Below, piece by piece: positions 48,531 to 57,028 of a stretch of 64,000 nucleotides of DNA. A program made the position numbers and the translations under genes. The DNA comes from DASRWI01 sp035654655 (GTDB taxonomy: Bacteria; Bacteroidota; Ignavibacteria; Ignavibacteriales; Ignavibacteriaceae). Positions within the stretch are counted from its first letter, which is position 1; the number at the start of each line of letters is the position of its first letter. Location of the stretch: contig DASRWI010000029.1 in NCBI GenBank assembly GCA_035654655.1, positions 81,435 through 145,434 of the forward strand, given 5' to 3'. The notes below the pieces were generated by a model. That model did no database searches and was not told where the DNA came from. It worked only from the letters and a program-made list of their open reading frames with translations.

Positions 48531-49643
48531 TTAATTATTAAGACGTACAGGCATCAAAAGCATTAGCAGTTTTTCATCTTCCTTCTTTTCGATCTGTTCA
48601 ATAACCGCTGCTTTTGTTGGTGAATGAAGCTTGAAAATACATTCCTTGTCATTAACGTGTGAAAGTACATCGTTCACATAAGATGTATTAAAGCCAATAA
48701 CCATAGGATCGCCATCATATTCACATTGAAGTGATTCGACTGCATTTGCACCTTTATCTATATCTTCAGATGATATTTCAAGCAAATCTTTTTGTATAGC
48801 AAACTTAACTTGATTTGATGTTGAGGATGAAGAGAATATAAGCATTCTTTTAACTGCTGATAAAAGTTCTTTTACATTAACTTTTAATTTATTCTCATTT
48901 TCCAATGGTATAACACTATTGTATGCAGGATATTTTTCTCCAATTAATCTGGAAACTAATTTAATATCATTAAACTCAAATAAAATATTGGTCTTGCTGA
49001 AGTTTACTGTAACCTGTGAATCTGTAATTAATTTACTTACGATAGAAATTGTTTTATCAGGAACAATGAACTGGTCATTTATATCAGTAACCTGATTTAA
49101 ACTTGTATATTTAACTAAACGATGACCATCAGTAGCAACAAAATTTAAACCATCTTTGTTGAACTCCATAAGGATACCTGTCATTGCAGCTCTACCCATT
49201 TCGCCTTTGCTAACAGCGAACAAAGTTTGGTCGAAACATTTTTTCAATACATTTCCTTGAAATGTAATTGCTCTCTCTTTATCAAAAGAAGGAAGCTTAT
49301 GGTAGTCATCATTTTCCAGGGAGCTTAAATTATAAACGCCATTATCAGTTTTAAGTTTTACTTTATCGTTCTCAACTTTAAAAAGAATTTGTGTATCTCC
49401 CAAAGACCTGATAATATCATAAAGGAATTTGCCGGGGATAAGCATTTCTTTTGAACCATCAGAAGAAACAGGTATTGAAGCAGTTAAATAAATCTGCATA
49501 TCTGTTGCAGAAATTGTTAACTGTTCCTCAGAAACTTCAAAAAGGAAGTTCTCTAAAGTAGGTATAGGACTTCTCTGAGGTATAGCTAAAATTAACTTTG
49601 ATAATACTTTTTCCAGTTCGCGGCTGTTTAATTTAAATTCCAT
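48531..49643 (-). CDS. dnaN: DNA polymerase III beta subunit (sliding clamp)
   Basis: A 370-residue processivity clamp that dimerises into a ring around DNA. The three clamp domains are visible in the usual order, with MEFKLNSRELEKVLSKLILAIPQR at the start when split, SATDMQIYL, FVATDGHRLVKY in the middle, and the conserved end LLMLLMPVRLNN that forms the partner-binding pocket. It is the first gene of the leftward replication cluster. The gene upstream is not dnaA but a rightward HEAT-repeat gene, and the intervening 364 bases are AT-rich. Confidence 0.96.
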   Translation of the reverse strand: MEFKLNSRELEKVLSKLILAIPQRSPIPTLENFLFEVSEEQLTISATDMQIYLTASIPVSSDGSKEMLIPGKFLYDIIRSLGDTQILFKVENDKVKLKTDNGVYNLSSLENDDYHKLPSFDKERAITFQGNVLKKCFDQTLFAVSKGEMGRAAMTGILMEFNKDGLNFVATDGHRLVKYTSLNQVTDINDQFIVPDKTISIVSKLITDSQVTVNFSKTNILFEFNDIKLVSRLIGEKYPAYNSVIPLENENKLKVNVKELLSAVKRMLIFSSSSTSNQVKFAIQKDLLEISSEDIDKGANAVESLQCEYDGDPMVIGFNTSYVNDVLSHVNDKECIFKLHSPTKAAVIEQIEKKEDEKLLMLLMPVRLNN

Positions 49644-50007
49644 TTAATCTCCTGTTATACTTCAAAATTTACGAAAAAATGCACTGATTTACAAAGCAAA
49701 AAAATTGTATAAATTTATACATTAACCTCTAAAATGCGGCATTTTTACCGTTAAAAACAAAAAATTTATCTCATTTAATTTGGGATAAATTACATTTAAA
49801 AATTAATAAGAAATTACCCTAATTATTTTAAACAATCAACAAAAATTTTTTTGATTATTACCCATTTTTACAACCTTGTATCATCTTACTCATTGATGAC
49901 AACTTTTTACAAAACAATTACATACTGATGACACCTCTGACAACTTATCCCCCTAAGTTTACAGTAGAGATTATGATAAACGTTAAACAAATTAATCGGA
50001 GTCAGAA
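49644..50007. other. Candidate replication origin region upstream of dnaN
   Basis: 364 AT-rich bases at the point where gene direction flips from all leftward to all rightward. Two 7-of-9 matches to the DnaA box TTATCCACA are present: TTATCCCCC (49945-49953) and, on the minus strand, TTATCCCAA around 49781-49789. Short TTTACA-type repeats recur (49689, 49866, 49906, 49958), and GATGACA occurs at 49895 and 49927. No dnaA gene adjoins, so origin status is inference. The region also holds the promoters of dnaN and of the HEAT gene. Confidence 0.35.
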
Positions 50008-50421
50008 ATGAAAAAAACATTAACAACTTTAGTTTTAACCTTAGCCTTAACCTTAACATTAGGTTATATGAATGTACTTGGACAAAATACTGACAGGTTA
50101 CATAAGAATGGAATCCCTAACCTAAAGCAGGCTGTTCAATCTGAAAATACAGGTTTGAAGAAAAGTGCCATCTATATGGCGGGTAAATATAAAATTGCTG
50201 AAATGGTTGAACCATTAGTTAATCAGTTAGCCAAAGAAGATGATGATAATGTAAAAGTTCTTATAGCTTTATCTTTATATGAAATCGGTGATGAAAAAGG
50301 TATTGATGCAATACAAGACCTTGCTTATAGAGAAAATCCAGGTAGAGTAAAAAGAATGACCGAAGCTTTAGTATACGAATATTATAAAGATGAAGATAAT
50401 TTGACCGCTTTAGCAAAGTAG
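50008..50421 (+). CDS. Exported HEAT-repeat protein
   Basis: A 137-residue exported protein. A Leu/Thr-rich signal peptide (TLTTLVLTLALTLTLGYMN) is encoded by a short TTAACCTTAGCC-type tandem. It is followed by HEAT-like helical repeats (about 35-125): GIPNLKQAVQSENTGLKKSAIYMAGKYK, then MVEPLVNQLAKEDDDNVKVLIALSLYEIGDEKGI. Such repeats form solenoid surfaces for protein contacts. No enzyme motif is present. It is a single gene with a Shine-Dalgarno-like CGGAG upstream and a terminator after it, first on the right side of the candidate origin. Confidence 0.75.
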   Translation: MKKTLTTLVLTLALTLTLGYMNVLGQNTDRLHKNGIPNLKQAVQSENTGLKKSAIYMAGKYKIAEMVEPLVNQLAKEDDDNVKVLIALSLYEIGDEKGIDAIQDLAYRENPGRVKRMTEALVYEYYKDEDNLTALAK

Positions 50422-50445
50422 AGGAACCTATGAAATGTTGTTGAA

Positions 50446-50479
50446 AAGGATATTCAGATTAAGTGAATATCCTTTTTTT
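50446..50479 (+). terminator. Terminator after the HEAT-repeat gene
   Basis: AGGATATTCA (50447-50456) pairs with TGAATATCCT (50464-50473) and is followed by a T-run. Confidence 0.9.
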
Positions 50480-50578
50480 ATATATACTTACCGACATATC
50501 TCCAATTCCCAATCACATTAACTTAATTGCTTCAAATATATCTTATGCTAATATTTTTAGATAATTGGAGCACGAAAA

Positions 50579-52063
50579 ATGAACAATAGAATATTTTCGT
50601 TTTTAAAACAAAGACTAAATGCGTTAAGTATGGTTTTGCTTTTATCTGCATCAATAACAGGCTATTTCTCCAATGGCTGTTCAACTAATGTTGCAACAGG
50701 TGAAAGACACTTCAACTTAATAAGTGAATCACAGGAAATTCAGATTGGTAAAGAATCTGACCAGCAAGTTATGGCGGCGTACGGTAATTATGATAATCAA
50801 CAAGTTCAAAATTATGTCCAAACTTTAGGTAAGAGTATTGCCGCTCTTAGCGAAAGACCTAATCTTCCTTGGTCATTTAAAGTAATTGATGACCCTATGG
50901 TTAATGCTTTTGCTCTACCAGGAGGATTTATATATGTGACAAGAGGAATTTTAACTCATATGACCAATGAAGCAGAACTTGTTGGAGTAATTGGACATGA
51001 AATTGGACACGTTACTGCTAAACATTCCGTATATAGTATGTCAAAGCAAGAGCTTGCTCAAGTTGGATTAGGCATTGCATCCATATTGGAACCTCAACTT
51101 GCTCAACAATATGGTCAATTAGCTTCTGCAGGACTTCAATTGTTATTTCTAAAATTTAGCAGAGATGATGAAAGGCAGGCAGACCAGCTTGGTATAAGGT
51201 ATATGGAGAGAATGAAAGACGACCCTCATTATATGATAAATGTAATGCAGACATTGGATAAGATTTCACAATCAAGTGGTAGTACAGGAAAAATTCCTGT
51301 ATGGTTATCAACTCATCCTGACCCCGGGAATAGAATTGCCTTAATAAAGGAACACATTGATACATCAAAAACTCCTTTAACAAAAAGCGCAGGCAATCCT
51401 GAATTTGTTAGTATTCTCGATGGTATGACCTTTGGTGAAAATCCACGTGAAGGATTTTTCAGAGGTACTGCTTTTTATCATCCTGATATGAAATTTACTT
51501 TTACATTCCCATCAGGCTGGCAGACTATGAATACAAAACAGGCAGTTATGGGCGTAAGTCCTAATCAAGACGCTATGATTCAAATTATGATTGCACAAGG
51601 TAATAATGCTCAGACTGCAGCTCAGCAGTTTTTTGGTCAGCAGGGAATGAGTTCAACAGGAGTTAGCCAGGTTAATGTACACGGGAATCCAGGAGTTATG
51701 GGAAATTTTTCAGCTCAAACTCAACAAGGAGTATTAACCGGTACTTCAGCATTTATAAATTATAATAATCAGGTATTTCAAATATTAAGCTACGGTACTC
51801 AAGCTGCCTGGGGAGGATATCAATCTGTTGTTGTTAATTCAATAAATACGTTTAATAAACTTGAAGACCCTGCAATTTTAAATGTTCAACCAAATAAAAT
51901 AAAAGTTGTTACAATTACTAATAATATAACCATTGAGCAATTTAATCAGCAGTATCCTTCGGTTGTACCATTGGAAACAATAGCTTTAATAAACGGAGTT
52001 GATAAAGGTGCTACATTGATAAAAGGACAAAAGGTAAAGCAAGTTGTAGGACAGAAATTATAA
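50579..52063 (+). CDS. M48-family metallopeptidase lipoprotein
   Basis: A 494-residue predicted lipoprotein with lipobox YFSNGC (Cys34). The peptidase domain (about 50-255) carries the zinc motif H140-EIGH144 and the third ligand region in RDDERQADQLG. This resembles BepA/YfgC-like enzymes that watch over outer-membrane proteins. A middle domain (about 285-440) resembles an export-related sandwich with many Gln residues. The last 50 residues (VVTITNNITIEQFNQQYP, ALINGVDKGATLIKGQKVKQV) look like a LysM-type peptidoglycan-binding motif. It is immediately followed, with no gap, by the SLC13-type transporter gene. The likely role is periplasmic protein quality control. Confidence 0.85.
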   Translation: MNNRIFSFLKQRLNALSMVLLLSASITGYFSNGCSTNVATGERHFNLISESQEIQIGKESDQQVMAAYGNYDNQQVQNYVQTLGKSIAALSERPNLPWSFKVIDDPMVNAFALPGGFIYVTRGILTHMTNEAELVGVIGHEIGHVTAKHSVYSMSKQELAQVGLGIASILEPQLAQQYGQLASAGLQLLFLKFSRDDERQADQLGIRYMERMKDDPHYMINVMQTLDKISQSSGSTGKIPVWLSTHPDPGNRIALIKEHIDTSKTPLTKSAGNPEFVSILDGMTFGENPREGFFRGTAFYHPDMKFTFTFPSGWQTMNTKQAVMGVSPNQDAMIQIMIAQGNNAQTAAQQFFGQQGMSSTGVSQVNVHGNPGVMGNFSAQTQQGVLTGTSAFINYNNQVFQILSYGTQAAWGGYQSVVVNSINTFNKLEDPAILNVQPNKIKVVTITNNITIEQFNQQYPSVVPLETIALINGVDKGATLIKGQKVKQVVGQKL

Positions 52064-53845
52064 ATGACTCATCAGATTATCATAGTACTTGTAATCTTAT
52101 TTATCGCGCTTGTACTATTCATAACCGAGAAAATAAGAGTAGACATTATCTCAATGATGATAGTAGTTATTCTTATTATCTCGGGAATATTATCCGCTGA
52201 TGAAGGACTTTCAGGCTTTGGTAATGAAGGTACTATTACCATAGCCGCAATGTTCATTTTAAGTGAGGGCTTATTTAGAACAGGAGTTGTGGTTTATCTG
52301 GGTAGAATTGTAACAAGAGTTTTCAAAATGAATTTTATTATTGCTTGTATTATTACCTTTTCTCTTGTTGCTTTAGTCTCTGCTTTTATAAACAACACAC
52401 CAGTTGTTGCTATTTTTCTTCCTATTTTACTTCAAGTTGCAAAGGACTCGAAAATAAGTGCATCAAAATTATTAATGCCCTTATCATATGCGTCAATTTT
52501 AGGTGGAATAATTACACTTATAGGTACCTCTACAAATATTATTGTAAATTCTTTTGCAGTAAAATTAGGACAACATGCATTTTCCATGTTTGAAATGGCT
52601 CCGGCTGCTCTGGTTATTTTTGCAATTGGAATCATTTACGTTATTTTTATAGGCATACCACTTATTCCATCCAGACGTGCTGAATCTGATTTAACTACTT
52701 CATATGGGTTGGGGGAATACCTTACTGAAATAATTGTAAAGAAAGAATCCAACTCTGTTAATGTTGAATTAAAAGATTCACCTTTAGTTAAAAATCTTGG
52801 AATTGACGTTTTAGAAATTGTAAGAGGGGAGGAACGTATTTTCTTACCAAGTCCACAAACTGTTTTAAAAGAAAATGATTTGTTGAGAGTTAAACTAAAT
52901 GTTGAGAATGTTAAAGAGCTTCAGGAAAAAGATGGTGTGCTCTTCAAACCGGGACTTAAATGGAAAGACCAGGACTTTACCTCACCTAATATAAGCCTTG
53001 TAGAAGCTGTAATTGCACCTCATTCTTTTTTAGAAGATAAAACTCTTAAGCAATCAGGTTTTAAAGAGAGATTTGGATTAACGGTTTTGGGCATACGGCA
53101 TAGAGGACGTTTTATGCAGGAACACGTTGCAAATACTAAACTGCAACCAGGTGATGCATTGTTAATGGAAATAGATAAAACTAACATAGAATCCTTAAGA
53201 GAAAACAATGCATTTCTTTTTGTTAATGAAGTGGAACCTCCGACTTTTATAAAGAGCAAAATTCTTATAGCTATTCTTGTTATAGTTGGTGTAGTAATAG
53301 CTTCATCTTTGGAACTATTACCTATAGCCATAGCTGCCTTAATTGGGTCATTAGTTTTAGTATTAACAAGATGCATTAGTATAGACCATGCCTACAGAGC
53401 TATTGACTGGCAGATAATTTTTCTTCTGGCAGGTACTTTATCCTTAGGGCAGGCTATGGAAAAAACAGGAGCAGCAAAATTAATTTCTGATACATTGGTT
53501 TCTTATGTTGGTTCATTAGGTCCTTATATAATTTTAGGAGCTTTTTATTTATTAACACTTGTTCTAACTGAAGTAATGTCAAATACTGCTACTGCTGCTT
53601 TAGTTACTCCTATTGCTATTTCCACTGCAGTATCAATGGGATTAGACCCAAGACCATTTTTAATTGTTGTAATGTTTGCTGCTTCATTAGCCTTTATGAG
53701 TCCTGTTGGATATCAGACTCATTTGCTTGTTTATAATCCGGGAAGGTATAAGTTTAAAGACTTTCTAAAAGTTGGGACTCCTTTGGATATAATTTGCTGG
53801 GTTACCTCAGTGGTGGTTGTACCGATATTTTTCCCATTTAAGTGA
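52064..53845 (+). CDS. SLC13/DASS-type permease with two cytoplasmic RCK_C domains
   Basis: A 593-residue inner-membrane transporter. The N-terminal membrane half (about 1-205) contains NNTPVVAIFLPILLQVAKDS and GTSTNIIVNS, typical of the SLC13/ArsB-like superfamily. Two TrkA-C/RCK_C-like domains follow (about 215-300 and 305-385; DVLEIVRGEERIFLPSP, LTVLGIRHRG). The second membrane half (about 390-590) has SNTATAALVTPIAIS and MSPVGYQTHLLVYNPG. These proteins exchange dicarboxylates, sulfate or similar anions with sodium. The RCK domains may sense ligands. The ATG directly abuts the stop of the M48 gene (TAA-ATG), so translation is coupled. The substrate is not predictable. Confidence 0.87.
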   Translation: MTHQIIIVLVILFIALVLFITEKIRVDIISMMIVVILIISGILSADEGLSGFGNEGTITIAAMFILSEGLFRTGVVVYLGRIVTRVFKMNFIIACIITFSLVALVSAFINNTPVVAIFLPILLQVAKDSKISASKLLMPLSYASILGGIITLIGTSTNIIVNSFAVKLGQHAFSMFEMAPAALVIFAIGIIYVIFIGIPLIPSRRAESDLTTSYGLGEYLTEIIVKKESNSVNVELKDSPLVKNLGIDVLEIVRGEERIFLPSPQTVLKENDLLRVKLNVENVKELQEKDGVLFKPGLKWKDQDFTSPNISLVEAVIAPHSFLEDKTLKQSGFKERFGLTVLGIRHRGRFMQEHVANTKLQPGDALLMEIDKTNIESLRENNAFLFVNEVEPPTFIKSKILIAILVIVGVVIASSLELLPIAIAALIGSLVLVLTRCISIDHAYRAIDWQIIFLLAGTLSLGQAMEKTGAAKLISDTLVSYVGSLGPYIILGAFYLLTLVLTEVMSNTATAALVTPIAISTAVSMGLDPRPFLIVVMFAASLAFMSPVGYQTHLLVYNPGRYKFKDFLKVGTPLDIICWVTSVVVVPIFFPFK

Positions 53846-53939
53846 AATTTAATAATGGAAGGGATAAAATATTCCCTGAAAGTTATATCTTTTTTTCTTA
53901 TCTTTTATAATTATTTAGTAATTATTTAGTCAGAGAATT

Positions 53940-54095
53940 ATGTTTGGATTTGTAAACGTAGATAAGGACAAAAGAGTTCTAGGCGGGGAAATTTATCAGG
54001 AGAAAAAAAGAAGAACCAGAATCTTTTTTACTATTTTAGGTGTAATTGGGTTTGCAGTACTTAATTTAGTCTTATACTACTTAACTAAAGTATAA
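53940..54095 (+). CDS. Small single-pass membrane protein of 51 residues
   Basis: An open frame of 51 codons encodes a charged N-terminal half (VNVDKDKRVLGGEIYQEKKRRTR) and one hydrophobic helix (IFFTILGVIGFAVLNLVLYYL) ending TKV. The Lys/Arg block directly before the helix predicts an inside N-terminus. The start ATG (53940) is preceded by AGAGA. It sits between the SLC13 gene and miaB in the same direction. I do not recognise a family. Coding status is supported by the clean charge/hydrophobic layout and position only, so it could be a chance frame. Confidence 0.5.
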   Translation: MFGFVNVDKDKRVLGGEIYQEKKRRTRIFFTILGVIGFAVLNLVLYYLTKV

Positions 54096-54150
54096 ATCTC
54101 TTCATCTTTTTGCTTAAAACTATTTTTTAATACAATAGATATTATTTAAA

Positions 54151-55461
54151 ATGACTGAACAAAGTAAAGTTTATATAGAGACCTATGGCTGTCAGATGAA
54201 TATGGCTGATACTGAAATTGTACTTGGTATTTTAAAAACTACCGGTTACAAAGTGGCTAAAGACATAAATGATGCTGATGTCATTTTATTAAATACCTGT
54301 AGTGTTAGAGAAAATGCTGAACAAAGAATTTACGGCAGACTTGGAAACATTAAAAATTTAAAAGTTCAAAATCCTAATCTTATTGTTGGTATAATTGGTT
54401 GTATGGCTGAAAGATTAAGGATCGAACTTATTGAAGAGAAAAAAATAGTTGATGTTGTAGTTGGTCCTGATGAATACAGAAGATTACCTGAATATATTGA
54501 TGTAGCGTTTAACGGTGGTAAAGGTATTGGCGTTAAATTATCAAGAACTGAAACTTATGACGATATAGTACCTTTTCGTGAAGAAGGACTGCAAGCCTGG
54601 ATATCTGTTATGCGTGGATGTGATAAGTTCTGCACATATTGTGTTGTTCCATTTACTCGCGGAAGAGAAAGAAGTAGAGCACTTAGTTCTATTGTTGAAG
54701 AAATAAAAACACTTTCTCAAAGAGGATTTAAAGAAGTTACTCTATTGGGACAAAATGTAAATTCCTATCAGGATAACTCATACGATTTTTCAGACCTGCT
54801 TGATGCCTGCGCTAAAGTTGATAAAAATATAAGAATAAGATTTACTACATCTCATCCTCAGGATTTATCAGATAAACTTTTATATACAATTGCTGATAAC
54901 GATAATATTTGCAATTACATTCATTTGCCTGTTCAAAGTGGTTCAAATAGAATTCTTGACCTTATGAGCAGAACTTACACAGTTGAACATTATTTAAACA
55001 TTATTGATAAAGCTAAAAAAATTATTGGTAATGTTAGTTTTTCTACAGATATCATTTCTGGATTTCCAACCGAAACAGAAGAAGACCATAAAGCGACATT
55101 AGAAGTAATGCAGAAGGTTCAATATGATGGAGCATATATGTTTAAGTATTCTCCACGTGAAGGGACTAAAGCATTCAAAATGGAAGATGATGTAGCTGAA
55201 GAAGTTAAAGGAAGAAGACTTCAGGAAATTATAGACTTGCAGCAAAAAATTTCTTATGAAGTTAATCAACAAAATATTGGTAAAGTGGAAGTAGTTCTTG
55301 TTGAAGGAAATAGTAAAAAATCAGACCAATTTGTTTCCGGGAGAACTGATTCCAATAAAGTAGTCGTTATTAAAAAAACTTCTGATATTAAAGAAGGTGA
55401 TTACGTAAAAGTAAAAATCACTAAAGCTACTTCTGCAACTTTATTTGGTGACCTTCTCTAA
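54151..55461 (+). CDS. miaB: tRNA-2-methylthio-N6-dimethylallyladenosine synthase
   Basis: A 436-residue radical-SAM methylthiotransferase that adds a methylthio group to isopentenyladenosine-37 of tRNAs reading UNN codons. The N-terminal UPF0004 domain (Cys in ETYGCQMN, NTCSVREN and GIIGCMAE) binds one iron-sulfur cluster. The radical-SAM C-x3-C-x2-C motif is in RGCDKFCTYCVVPFTRGRERSR when read in two pieces. The C-terminal TRAM domain (about 375-436) binds RNA. FTRGRERSR marks MiaB rather than RimO or MtaB. It is followed by the SPOR, metallo-beta-lactamase and sigma-54 activator genes. Confidence 0.96.
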   Translation: MTEQSKVYIETYGCQMNMADTEIVLGILKTTGYKVAKDINDADVILLNTCSVRENAEQRIYGRLGNIKNLKVQNPNLIVGIIGCMAERLRIELIEEKKIVDVVVGPDEYRRLPEYIDVAFNGGKGIGVKLSRTETYDDIVPFREEGLQAWISVMRGCDKFCTYCVVPFTRGRERSRALSSIVEEIKTLSQRGFKEVTLLGQNVNSYQDNSYDFSDLLDACAKVDKNIRIRFTTSHPQDLSDKLLYTIADNDNICNYIHLPVQSGSNRILDLMSRTYTVEHYLNIIDKAKKIIGNVSFSTDIISGFPTETEEDHKATLEVMQKVQYDGAYMFKYSPREGTKAFKMEDDVAEEVKGRRLQEIIDLQQKISYEVNQQNIGKVEVVLVEGNSKKSDQFVSGRTDSNKVVVIKKTSDIKEGDYVKVKITKATSATLFGDLL

Positions 55462-55531
55462 AAAAATAATTTTTTTTGTTAATGCTTGTTATCAGGAAAT
55501 AATTTAAATTAAAGAAATTAAAATTTAAATT

Positions 55532-56200
55532 ATGAAGAACTTAATATTATTTCTTTTAATTTCCTTTTCATATTCTTTTGCGCAGGAAAAAGATATAACA
55601 AATTACCTTAAAAGAATTGAATTAGGGGATGCCGATAAAGTTGAAGTTGAACTTCAAACTTTAAAAGCAAAAACTCCAAATGACCCTTCAATTATTTTCC
55701 TTGAAGCTATTTTGACTGACGATGGGATGCTGTCAACAAAATTATATGAAAAAATACTTGCTCAATACCCAACAAGCAGGTATGCAGATGCATCTGCTTA
55801 TAGATTGTTTTCATATAGTTATATGACTTCTGATTATGACAAGTCGATAAAGTACTACAACATTCTCAAAAATAATTACTCCACATCCAGCTATACAAAA
55901 ACTGCTGCTGGATTTTATTCAATTATAAATAAGAACAAAAAGAATTCTGATATAAATAATCTAAAGGGAGAATTTACAATCCAGGCAGGAGCTTTTGTTA
56001 AAGAAGTTAACGCAATAAATTTAAAGAATACTCTTATTGAAAATGGCTACAATGTGAGTTTAAGAAATAAGAATATTGGTGGTGTACTATTTTATATCGT
56101 GCTAACAGGAAGCTATGAGAAAAGAGAACAAGCTGTCCCTATTTTAAAGAAACTAAGCGAAGATTTAAATGTTGAAGGTAAAATAGTTCCTAAAGACTAA
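55532..56200 (+). CDS. Exported SPOR-domain protein
   Basis: A 222-residue exported protein with signal peptide MKNLILFLLISFSYSFAQ. A tetratricopeptide-like helical part (about 25-135; YEKILAQYPTSRYADASAYRLFSYSY, SIKYYNILKNNYSTSSY) precedes a C-terminal SPOR domain (about 145-220; FTIQAGAFVKEVNAINLKNTLIENGYN). SPOR domains bind peptidoglycan stripped of stem peptides, often at division sites. A role in envelope or division assembly is likely. The metallo-beta-lactamase gene follows after 9 bases. Confidence 0.8.
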   Translation: MKNLILFLLISFSYSFAQEKDITNYLKRIELGDADKVEVELQTLKAKTPNDPSIIFLEAILTDDGMLSTKLYEKILAQYPTSRYADASAYRLFSYSYMTSDYDKSIKYYNILKNNYSTSSYTKTAAGFYSIINKNKKNSDINNLKGEFTIQAGAFVKEVNAINLKNTLIENGYNVSLRNKNIGGVLFYIVLTGSYEKREQAVPILKKLSEDLNVEGKIVPKD

Positions 56201-56209
56201 GGACTTCAA

Positions 56210-56965
56210 ATGAAAATTAAAATTATAGGCACATCTTCAGGTAGAGTATCCAATAATAGAAATCATACTTCATTTATTATTTCTTTTGATAATCAAAATA
56301 TGCTGGTGGATGCTGGGGATGGAGTTTCACGAGGATTAAAACAATTTAATATTGATGTAACTGAATTAGATTTTATTCTTATCACTCATATGCACCCCGA
56401 TCATTTTTCAGGTCTGGGAACCTTAATAACCCAGATGAAACAACAAAAGAGAAATAAAAAATTATCTATTGTTTTACATACCGAACTTAAGCCTGGAATA
56501 GAATCCTTTTTAAAGAATGCTTATCTAATACCCGAACGAATGAATTTTGATTTTGAATATATCCAACTTGATTATGATAGGGAAATGAATTTTTCAGATA
56601 ATTTTTCACTTATTCCAAAATTAAATTCCCATCTTGATGAGTACATGGAAAATGCATCTGAAAATGATTTAACTCTATCAAGCTGTTCATTTTTGTTCAA
56701 ATATGCTGACAAAAATTTATTTTATACAAGCGATATTGCGGCAGAAGATGACTTATATTTATTTAATGAGCATAAGATAGAACATATGATTTCAGAAGTA
56801 ACTCACGTTAATATAGAACAAATTAAGAAGGCAGCGATTAAACAAAATATAAAACAGGTGAGTTTAGTTCATTATCCTGATGAAAATATTGAAGAATTGA
56901 AAATATCTGCATTAAAAACCAGATTTATTCTCCAAATTGATGGTGATGAATTTAAACTAAGTTAG
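56210..56965 (+). CDS. Metallo-beta-lactamase-fold hydrolase (RNase Z-like)
   Basis: A 251-residue cytoplasmic protein with the metallo-beta-lactamase fold: GTSSGRVSNNRNHTSFII, LVDAGDGVSRG, the zinc motif H-x-H-x-D-H in THMHPDHFSGLGTL, later YTSDIA and the ending VSLVHYPDE. This layout resembles the RNase Z/arylsulfatase-like branch rather than antibiotic hydrolases. The exosite arm of true RNase Z is not obvious, so tRNA 3'-end processing is not assured. It has AAGGA before its start and follows the SPOR gene by 9 bases. Confidence 0.78.
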   Translation: MKIKIIGTSSGRVSNNRNHTSFIISFDNQNMLVDAGDGVSRGLKQFNIDVTELDFILITHMHPDHFSGLGTLITQMKQQKRNKKLSIVLHTELKPGIESFLKNAYLIPERMNFDFEYIQLDYDREMNFSDNFSLIPKLNSHLDEYMENASENDLTLSSCSFLFKYADKNLFYTSDIAAEDDLYLFNEHKIEHMISEVTHVNIEQIKKAAIKQNIKQVSLVHYPDENIEELKISALKTRFILQIDGDEFKLS

Positions 56966-57028
56966 GATGTAAGTTGTACAAAATGACCCTATTTATTGGT
57001 ATATTTAATACTTGTTTTATAACTATTA

